Positions 1 to 4,430 of a stretch of DNA of 5,047 nucleotides are shown in pieces (the stretch's first letter is position 1; every line of letters starts with the position of its first letter). The DNA comes from an uncultured Eubacteriales bacterium (GTDB lineage Bacteria; Bacillota; Clostridia; Oscillospirales; CAG-272): positions 1 through 5,047 of the forward strand of contig CATYXQ010000081.1 of NCBI GenBank assembly GCA_958414825.1, given 5' to 3'. Below the pieces are notes generated by a model. The model worked only from the letters and a program-made list of their open reading frames with translations, was not told where the DNA came from and made no database searches. Both the position numbers and the translations under genes were made by a program.

Positions 1-68
1 GCTTCTCATCCAATTTGGAAAATACATGTTCATTTTTATTTTTCCTTTTCTTTTCGGACAAAATTTTG

Positions 69-74
69 TATAAT
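69..74 (+). promoter_or_regulatory. Candidate -10 box for the recombinase gene
   Basis: A perfect TATAAT lies 33 bp upstream of the ATG at 107, which would give a transcription start near 81 and a leader of about 26 nt. No convincing -35 sits 16-18 bp upstream, where the sequence is only a T/C-rich run (about 41-54). It may be a weak promoter or one helped by an activator. The call rests on the -10 box alone. Confidence 0.45.
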
Positions 75-106
75 AAAAACAATCTTCTTTGATCGGAGAA
101 ATTCTT

Positions 107-1135
107 ATGCAAAAAAATATACGACGGGAAATCGACCGAACTACACTGCCCCCGATTCTCAGAGAATTCGCCGGTTACAAAACCGGTATTGAAAACTGTT
201 CAGCATTGACCGTAGAAGAATATTTGTTGGACTTGCGCACTTTTTTTCGGTATCTTGTAACCGTCAAAAATCATCTTCCTGTTTCAAACGATACGCTCTG
301 CAAAGCCAATATCTTAGACGTAGATCTGAACTTTATCCAAAATATACGCGCCGAGGACATTTACGAATTTTTGTTTTATGTCGGCACCGACCGTCAAAAC
401 GGCTGGGCGGCAAAAGCGCGCAAACTCACCGCGATCAAAGCGTTTTTTCGCTATCTGGTTTCCAAAAGAAAGCTGCTCGACCAAAATCCGGCTACAGATA
501 TTGATTCTCCCAAAAAAGAACGTGCATTGCCGAAATTTCTGACATTCGGGGAAAGCGTAACGCTGCTTGATACCATACGCGGCGACGAAGCCTCGGCGAG
601 CCGAGCGCGGGATTATGCCATTGTGACGCTCTTTTTAAACTGCGGTATGCGGCTTTCCGAGCTTTGCGGAATTGATCTCAAAGATCTTGATCCCGAAATG
701 CGCTCACTTCGCGTCATTGGAAAAGGTTCAAAAGAACGTGTAATCTATCTAAACACCGCCTGCCGTGAAGCGCTTTCGGATTATCTTGAGGGTCGAAGTG
801 TCAATCTGAATGAAAATCAAGCTGCAAATCCCGCCCTGTTTCTGAGCGGCCGCGGCAATCGTATCAGCGTAAAAACCGTTCAATGGATGGTCGGAAAATA
901 TCTGAAAGCCGCTGGGCTTGAAAATCGCGGTTATTCCGTACATAAGCTGCGCCATACAGCCGCAACACTAATGTATCAGAGCGGCAACGTAGATGTCCGT
1001 GTATTGAAAGATATTCTGGGGCATGAGCAACTCAACACCACCCAGATTTATACGCACGTCAGCGACGCGCATATGCAGGCGGCTATGGAACAAAATCCGC
1101 TCTCCAAAATCAGAAACGAAAAAAACAGGGATTAA
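107..1135 (+). CDS. XerC/XerD-like tyrosine recombinase (integrase family)
   Basis: This 342-residue protein is a tyrosine site-specific recombinase, which cuts and rejoins DNA through a covalent 3'-phosphotyrosine intermediate. The N-terminal SAM-like core-binding domain spans roughly residues 20-130 and the catalytic domain roughly 140-330. All expected catalytic residues are present: Arg182 in CGMRLSEL, a Lys in GKGSKER (about 205-211), His279 and Arg282 in HKLRH, His306 in LGHEQL and nucleophile Tyr315 in TQIYTHV. I chose ATG 107 because GGAG at 95-98 lies 8 bp upstream; a TTG at 89 is in frame but has no ribosome binding site. It is about 40 residues longer than classical XerC/XerD (about 300), mostly through extra sequence in the N-terminal domain (about residues 50-80). 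It could be the chromosome-dimer recombinase, a related Firmicutes Xer paralogue, or an element integrase. Nothing else mobile is visible nearby, which favours a resident gene. The family is certain; the exact role is not. Confidence 0.93.
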   Translation: MQKNIRREIDRTTLPPILREFAGYKTGIENCSALTVEEYLLDLRTFFRYLVTVKNHLPVSNDTLCKANILDVDLNFIQNIRAEDIYEFLFYVGTDRQNGWAAKARKLTAIKAFFRYLVSKRKLLDQNPATDIDSPKKERALPKFLTFGESVTLLDTIRGDEASASRARDYAIVTLFLNCGMRLSELCGIDLKDLDPEMRSLRVIGKGSKERVIYLNTACREALSDYLEGRSVNLNENQAANPALFLSGRGNRISVKTVQWMVGKYLKAAGLENRGYSVHKLRHTAATLMYQSGNVDVRVLKDILGHEQLNTTQIYTHVSDAHMQAAMEQNPLSKIRNEKNRD

Positions 1136-1140
1136 AATTC

Positions 1141-1161
1141 ATACGGGCTTAACGTATTTTT
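1141..1161 (+). terminator. Possible weak terminator after the recombinase gene
   Basis: ATACG (1141-1145) and CGTAT (1153-1157) can form a 5-bp stem with a 7-nt loop, followed by a run of T to 1161. It begins 5 bp after the recombinase stop codon, the right place for a terminator. The stem is short and holds only two G-C pairs, so it may be inefficient or a coincidence. Its T run overlaps the -35 box of the next promoter. Confidence 0.25.
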
Positions 1162-1188
1162 GACACCCAACCAATTTTTTCATAAGAT
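1160..1188 (+). promoter_or_regulatory. Sigma-A-like promoter for yunB
   Basis: A perfect TTGACA (1160-1165) is followed after exactly 17 bp by TAAGAT (1183-1188), which matches TATAAT at four of six positions. Transcription would start near 1195, giving a leader of about 16 nt with its ribosome binding site at 1202-1207. The -10 region can also be read as CATAAGAT (1181-1188), resembling the sporulation sigma-E -10 element (CATACAnT), but I see no matching sigma-E -35 at the right distance. Confidence 0.55.
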
Positions 1189-1210
1189 GAAATTATAGGG
1201 TGGTGATGTC

Positions 1211-1909
1211 GTGCTTAAAAAACAGAAATTACGAGCGGCGTGGATTAAAAAAACGATTGTTTTCATTATTTTTTTAGCAATTGCGTTTGCTTTGATCTAT
1301 AATCTCCAGATCATTCCGGCGCTGATTCCGCTTGCAAAATCCGAAGCAACGACCGAAATCACGGCGGCGGTAAACCGAATTATCCGTGAATGTCTCCGAA
1401 GTGAAAGCTGCGACTACTCAAGCATTGTACGTCTGGCTTATGACACAAACGGAAACGTCGTATCTGTGGAAACGGACACGGTCAAAATGGCGGATCTAAT
1501 CAGCAGCATTGTCGAATCAGCCGCTAATACGCTCGGCGGCAATGAAAAGCTGACTGTGCAAATCCCCGTCGGTAACCTCAGCGGCGGCGCGCTGCTGACC
1601 GGAAAAGGACCGAACATCGAAATACGCGTGGCCGTTTCTCGAAAAATATCCTGCTCGGTCGAAAATGAATTTTATGAAAGCGGCATCAATCAAACTCTGC
1701 ACCGAATTGTGCTGAATGTGGAAACGGAAACCTATGCTCTGCTTCCGGCACATGTTCAAAAATTTCAGGTTACAACCGAATACTGCGTAGCCGAAACCGT
1801 TATTGTAGGCAAAGTACCGGACGCTTATACACATATCAACCGGCTGACCGAAGACATAAACGAAGGAGAAATAGACGATATTTACGATTTCGGCGCCTTT
1901 GAGGACTAA
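1211..1909 (+). CDS. yunB: Sporulation protein YunB
   Basis: This 232-residue protein matches the YunB family found in spore-forming Firmicutes; in Bacillus subtilis the gene is expressed in the mother cell under sigma-E, and its biochemical role is not well defined. A basic N-terminus is followed by one membrane segment at about residues 14-31 with no evident cleavage site, so the rest is probably anchored on the outer face of a membrane. Family-typical blocks are visible: the IPVGNLSGGALLTGKGP region (118-134), an EF...GINQT.H.I segment (153-166) and VAETVIVGKVPDAY (193-206). The C-terminus is acidic. The start is GTG, supported by GGTGAT at 1202-1207; an ATG at 1206 is in another frame. 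It is slightly shorter than the B. subtilis protein (about 250 residues). Gaps of 75 bp upstream and 82 bp downstream, plus its own promoter, suggest a single-gene unit. Confidence 0.93.
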   Translation: MLKKQKLRAAWIKKTIVFIIFLAIAFALIYNLQIIPALIPLAKSEATTEITAAVNRIIRECLRSESCDYSSIVRLAYDTNGNVVSVETDTVKMADLISSIVESAANTLGGNEKLTVQIPVGNLSGGALLTGKGPNIEIRVAVSRKISCSVENEFYESGINQTLHRIVLNVETETYALLPAHVQKFQVTTEYCVAETVIVGKVPDAYTHINRLTEDINEGEIDDIYDFGAFED

Positions 1910-1931
1910 GAAGCAATTTTGAAGAATTTTG

Positions 1932-1960
1932 TTGCCTCCTCCGAAAAAATGTGCTATACT
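1932..1960 (+). promoter_or_regulatory. Extended -10 promoter for the divIVA-like operon
   Basis: TTGCCT (1932-1937) is separated by 17 bp from TATACT (1955-1960), which is preceded by TGC (1952-1954), an extended -10 motif. Transcription would start near 1967, about 25 nt before the ATG at 1992. This is one of the two best promoters in the window, and it probably drives the DivIVA-like gene, the fumarase beta gene and the regulator together. Confidence 0.8.
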
Positions 1961-1991
1961 GATTAAAAACTACAAAAGCAGGGGTGCCGGT

Positions 1992-2768
1992 ATGTCGAAA
2001 GAAAAAATGATCTACTTCCGCACATCGCTCGGCGGATTCAATAAAGAGGATGTCAACAGCTATATTGAAAAGCTGAACGCCGAATTTTCAGAACGTGAAA
2101 AATCCGCGCGAAAGAAGCTGGAAGCTGCAGAAGAAAAACTGACTGACCTTGAACGGCTCAAATCCGAACTGGAGCAGGCGCTCGACAAAATTTCTAAGCT
2201 TGAAAGCGCAGCGGAAAGCCGTGAAAAGTTAATTAAAGAACAACTTCAGCGCATTGATGAGCAGGCGGCGGAAATCGAAGCGCTCGCCTGTTCCAAAAGC
2301 AGCGCCGAAAGCGAAGCCGCAAGGCTTGCCGAACGTATCGAATCCCTTTCGGAAATCATTCAGAAATCCCAAAAATATGACGGCGTAAGTTCGCAGATCG
2401 GAGAAATTATTCTATCTGCAAAAAGTACAGCCGATGAAATCGTGAGTCAAGCACAAAGAGAATCCGAACGAAAAATACACGAAACAAACGAACAGTTGGC
2501 CGACGCCGCACGAAATTTCAACGCCCGCGCCGCTACTGCGGCCTATGCCGTTAAAACCGAAATGCGCAAATTGGCGCGTCAATCTTATGCCACGCTGGCG
2601 GAAAAGACTGAGCAAACCGCAGTTTTGCTACATTCTTTAGCTGAAAATATCAGTCAGTCCACCGAAGCATTTGACGACAGTTTGTCCGCTGTCAAAACCG
2701 AAACGGAAACCGCCGTCGAAAATGAAGCAGCAAAGCTATTTACCGAAGAACATAGACTGAAATTTTGA
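1992..2768 (+). CDS. DivIVA-domain coiled-coil protein
   Basis: This 258-residue soluble protein has the DivIVA N-terminal motif at residues 9-25 (FRTSLGGFNKEDVNSYI), the segment by which DivIVA/GpsB/Wag31 proteins dimerise and attach to curved membrane at poles and division sites. A long Glu/Lys/Ala-rich coiled coil follows (about 25-125). A second helical block at about 132-165 has the small-residue pattern IILSAKSTADEIVSQA, typical of DivIVA relatives, and a further helical tail follows. There is no signal peptide or membrane segment. I chose ATG 1992 because GGGGTG (1981-1986) lies just upstream and the DivIVA motif begins a few residues later; an in-frame TTG at 1929 lies inside the promoter and would add residues unlike the family. 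It is the first gene of a probable operon with a fumarase subunit and a regulator. Its likely role is a polar or septal scaffold in division or sporulation, but DivIVA relatives differ and the exact role is inferred. Confidence 0.88.
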   Translation: MSKEKMIYFRTSLGGFNKEDVNSYIEKLNAEFSEREKSARKKLEAAEEKLTDLERLKSELEQALDKISKLESAAESREKLIKEQLQRIDEQAAEIEALACSKSSAESEAARLAERIESLSEIIQKSQKYDGVSSQIGEIILSAKSTADEIVSQAQRESERKIHETNEQLADAARNFNARAATAAYAVKTEMRKLARQSYATLAEKTEQTAVLLHSLAENISQSTEAFDDSLSAVKTETETAVENEAAKLFTEEHRLKF

Positions 2769-2770
2769 AG

Positions 2771-3298
2771 ATGCAAACATATTTTACCAATTATTTCAAA
2801 GAATGGGCCGACACGCTTCACGCCGGGGATGAAATTCTGCTCTCCGGCACGGTTTATACCGCGCGTGATGCAGCGCACAAACGCATTGCCGAAGCAATTC
2901 ACACAGGCACGATGCTCCCCTTTGATTTAAACAACGCTTTTATTTATTATGCAGGTCCGACGCCCGCCAAAAGAACCGCAGTCGGAGCCTGCGGACCGAC
3001 AACATCTTCCCGGATGGATCCGTATGCACCGGATTTTTACGCGCGAGGACTGGCGGCGACCATCGGAAAAGGCGATCGCGCCCCGGCAGTATATTCCGCT
3101 ATCCAAAAACGCGGGGGACTGTATCTGTGTGCCATCGGCGGCGCCGGTGCGCTCGCGTCCATGGCCATACGCACGTGCGAAGTCATTGCTTACGAAGACC
3201 TTGGATGCGAATCGATCAAACGTATGGAGATCGAAAATTTTCCGCTTTTTGTCGGCATTGATACAAAGGGACGGAGCATATTTCAGCAAAAAACGTAA
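2771..3298 (+). CDS. Class I fumarate hydratase, beta subunit (FumB/TtdB-like Fe-S hydro-lyase)
   Basis: This 175-residue protein is the beta subunit (C-terminal domain) of two-subunit class I fumarases, which reversibly hydrate fumarate to malate; L-tartrate dehydratase beta is a close relative. Family blocks are AGDEILLSGTVYTARDAAHKR (18-38), YYAGPTPAKR (59-68), GPTTSSRMDPYAP (75-87), IGKGDR (98-103), AIGGAGALA (121-129) and YEDLGCESIKRMEIENFP (141-158). Substrate-binding residues expected in this domain are present: Arg in TARDAAHKR, Thr and Arg in GPTTSSRM, Lys in GKG. The cysteines that bind the [4Fe-4S] cluster belong to the alpha subunit, so this chain should not be active alone. No alpha gene is adjacent: a DivIVA-like gene ends 2 bp upstream and a regulator follows 24 bp downstream. 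There is no strong ribosome binding site before ATG 2771, so translation is probably coupled to the preceding stop; a TTG at 2765 overlapping that stop is an alternative start. Fumarase versus tartrate dehydratase cannot be settled from this subunit. Confidence 0.9.
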   Translation: MQTYFTNYFKEWADTLHAGDEILLSGTVYTARDAAHKRIAEAIHTGTMLPFDLNNAFIYYAGPTPAKRTAVGACGPTTSSRMDPYAPDFYARGLAATIGKGDRAPAVYSAIQKRGGLYLCAIGGAGALASMAIRTCEVIAYEDLGCESIKRMEIENFPLFVGIDTKGRSIFQQKT

Positions 3299-3307
3299 AA
3301 CACGTTT
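3291..3307. repeat. 6-bp inverted repeat before the regulator gene
   Basis: AAACGT (3291-3296) and ACGTTT (3302-3307) form a perfect inverted repeat with a 5-bp spacer. It overlaps the fumarase stop codon and ends just before the Shine-Dalgarno sequence of the next gene. It could be a weak RNA hairpin that affects translation of the regulator, or an operator half-site pair for the regulator itself. At this length chance is also plausible. Confidence 0.3.
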
Positions 3308-3314
3308 AAGGAGG
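3308..3314 (+). promoter_or_regulatory. Strong ribosome binding site that fixes the regulator start
   Basis: AAGGAGG ends 8 bp before ATG 3323. The in-frame GTG at 3314 overlaps this site and so is very unlikely to be the start. The strong site contrasts with the near absence of one for the gene just upstream, so the regulator can be translated independently on the shared transcript. Confidence 0.85.
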
Positions 3315-3322
3315 TGCGGAAG

Positions 3323-4192
3323 ATGTCTGTCGGGGAAAAAATCCGAGCATTGAGAAAAAAGCGTGGTATGACCCAGGCCGGTCTCGCGGACGGAATCGTC
3401 ACGCGCGGTATGCTCAGCCAGATTGAAAACGAAACGGCGCTTCCCTCGCTTCCAACGCTCTGCGAAATCGCCAAACGGCTTGAAACCGCGCCAGGGGTAC
3501 TGTTAGACGAACATATAGACATTTTAACGGCTGAACATGCGCGCACCGTCAGTTTGCTGATTAAAGAATTTAAAAGCGGAAATATTTCCTCCTGTATGCT
3601 TTTGTTTGAACAATCCGAGATCGAAATTACAAACGATATTGCGTTGATTTATGCCCGTACTGTTTTCAGTACGGCTTTCAGCGCTTTCTGCGGCGGAGAT
3701 TTTATTTCGGCAAAAAAATATCTGTCGAATGCAAAAGCCTGCCTTCAAAAATTAATTCCGCCCGATACACTGGTTACAGAAGCGCATATAGAACTGGTGA
3801 AAAATATTATGGAAAAGATTGAAAAACTCAGCGAACTTCCGGCAAGTATGCCCGAACAGCCTGATTTTTCTTTTTCACCGTCGTTGTTCCTATACGCACT
3901 GAAACTCCTGGAGACCGAACGCACAAATTCTGCCCGGCTCCTTCTGGAAATGAATTGTCCTGAAGAGCCGTATGCCTCATTTATACGCGCAAAACTTTTG
4001 ATTTTGGATTATAAATTCGTTGATGCCATTCTGATTTTGCGTACACTGATAGGCGCGCAGGAAACGCCGATTTTTTTATCCTTGCTCGCCGTTTCCGTAA
4101 TCGAGACCTGCTGTCGGCAATGTGAAGATTATAAAGGCGCTTATGAAAGTCAACTTCAATACCGCGCCCTGTTGGAAAATCTTCGACGCTGA
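3323..4192 (+). CDS. XRE-family transcriptional regulator with helical (TPR-like) C-terminal region
   Basis: This 289-residue cytoplasmic DNA-binding protein opens with a Cro/CI-type helix-turn-helix at residues 4-53: GEKIRALRKKRGMTQAGLA, then the recognition-helix region TRGMLSQIENETALPSLPTL. Residues about 68-289 are almost entirely helical, with paired amphipathic helices such as 104-145, 186-211 and 217-243 that resemble tetratricopeptide repeats. This layout is that of the Rgg/PlcR (RRNPP) group, in which the helical domain binds a short signalling peptide; many XRE-TPR proteins, however, have no known ligand. The middle section has Cys residues (91, 123, 140, 212, 263, 264, 267) in no clear metal-binding pattern. 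It is the last gene of the probable DivIVA-like/fumarase-beta operon and ends 8 bp before a strong terminator. Its targets are unknown: its own operon or the carboxyltransferase unit downstream are the nearest candidates. Confidence 0.88.
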   Translation: MSVGEKIRALRKKRGMTQAGLADGIVTRGMLSQIENETALPSLPTLCEIAKRLETAPGVLLDEHIDILTAEHARTVSLLIKEFKSGNISSCMLLFEQSEIEITNDIALIYARTVFSTAFSAFCGGDFISAKKYLSNAKACLQKLIPPDTLVTEAHIELVKNIMEKIEKLSELPASMPEQPDFSFSPSLFLYALKLLETERTNSARLLLEMNCPEEPYASFIRAKLLILDYKFVDAILILRTLIGAQETPIFLSLLAVSVIETCCRQCEDYKGAYESQLQYRALLENLRR

Positions 4193-4199
4193 CTGTTTA

Positions 4200-4244
4200 T
4201 AAACCAAAAGACCGGAACACGCTGTGTTCCGGTCTTTTGGTTTA
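4200..4244. terminator. Strong intrinsic terminator, 21-bp perfect stem
   Basis: Arms 4200-4220 and 4224-4244 are perfectly complementary around a 3-nt GCT loop. The GC-rich inner part (GACCGGAACAC and its complement) is flanked by AAAA on the left and TTTT on the right, so it should work as a rho-independent terminator from either direction. It begins 8 bp after the regulator stop codon and closes the upstream operon. Confidence 0.95.
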
Positions 4245-4256
4245 CCTGCACAGCCA

Positions 4257-4284
4257 AATCAAAAAATTTTCTTATTTTTTGATT
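4257..4284. repeat. AT-rich 11-bp inverted repeat upstream of the carboxyltransferase promoter
   Basis: AATCAAAAAAT (4257-4267) and ATTTTTTGATT (4274-4284) are perfect complements around a 6-nt spacer. The centre lies about 35 bp upstream of the -35 box at 4306. It could be an operator for a dimeric regulator, an AT-rich upstream element that stimulates the promoter, or a weak second terminator, since only one G-C pair holds the stem. The sequence shows the symmetry; the function is inferred. Confidence 0.5.
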
Positions 4285-4305
4285 AAAAATAATTATTATT
4301 TAGAA

Positions 4306-4334
4306 TTGAAAAAAATTGGAATTTGTGGTATAGT
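4306..4334 (+). promoter_or_regulatory. Extended -10 promoter for the carboxyltransferase operon
   Basis: TTGAAA (4306-4311) is followed after 17 bp by TATAGT (4329-4334), preceded by TGG (4326-4328), an extended -10 motif. The DNA upstream is very AT-rich. Transcription would start near 4341, giving a leader of about 90 nt. A TATAAT at 4336-4341 is closer to consensus but lacks a -35 at a usable distance. The long leader contrasts with the 16-26 nt leaders predicted for the other genes. Confidence 0.8.
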
Positions 4335-4413
4335 ATATAATGGGTAAGAAAGGGATTTCTTCTAATTTTCTCTTTTTCTTATATAATTGCACACAATCCG
4401 ATACGAATAAATA

Positions 4414-4429
4414 GTAAACGGAGGTTTAC
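4414..4429 (+). promoter_or_regulatory. Hairpin holding the Shine-Dalgarno sequence in its loop
   Basis: GTAAAC (4414-4419) and GTTTAC (4424-4429) are perfect complements around the loop GGAG (4420-4423), the core of the ribosome binding site GGAGGT (4420-4425). The stem ends 1 nt before the ATG at 4431. The stem holds two G-C and four A-U pairs, so it is probably only marginally stable. It could present the site to the ribosome or modulate access to it. Confidence 0.4.
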
Positions 4430-4430
4430 C

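Noticed and set aside
89..106. TTG at 89 as the recombinase start
   Set aside because: It lies upstream of and in frame with ATG 107, but GGAG 95-98 is correctly spaced for ATG 107 and would lie inside the longer coding frame.
1517..1834. - strand open frame of 105 codons inside yunB
   Set aside because: It lies wholly inside a clearly recognised gene, has no family features and no promoter or ribosome binding site.
1911..1933. Imperfect direct repeat GAAGCAATTTT / GAAGAATTTTG between yunB and the divIVA-like gene
   Set aside because: Short, imperfect and AT-rich, with no link to a recognisable site.
1929..1991. TTG at 1929 as the DivIVA-like start
   Set aside because: The extra 21 codons cover the promoter (1932-1960) and would precede the DivIVA motif, which normally starts near the N-terminus; ATG 1992 has its own ribosome binding site.
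2927..3353. Long overlapping open frames on both strands across the fumarase beta gene (- strand 2927-3289, + strand 2949-3353)
   Set aside because: They overlap a gene with unmistakable fumarase motifs, have no ribosome binding sites and give Arg/Ser/Cys-rich translations unlike any family; they are shadows caused by its codon use.
4239..4430. GGTTTACC occurring twice, at 4239-4246 and 4423-4430
   Set aside because: The first copy is the foot of the terminator and the second is part of the Shine-Dalgarno hairpin; an 8-bp match in the same spacer is most likely chance.
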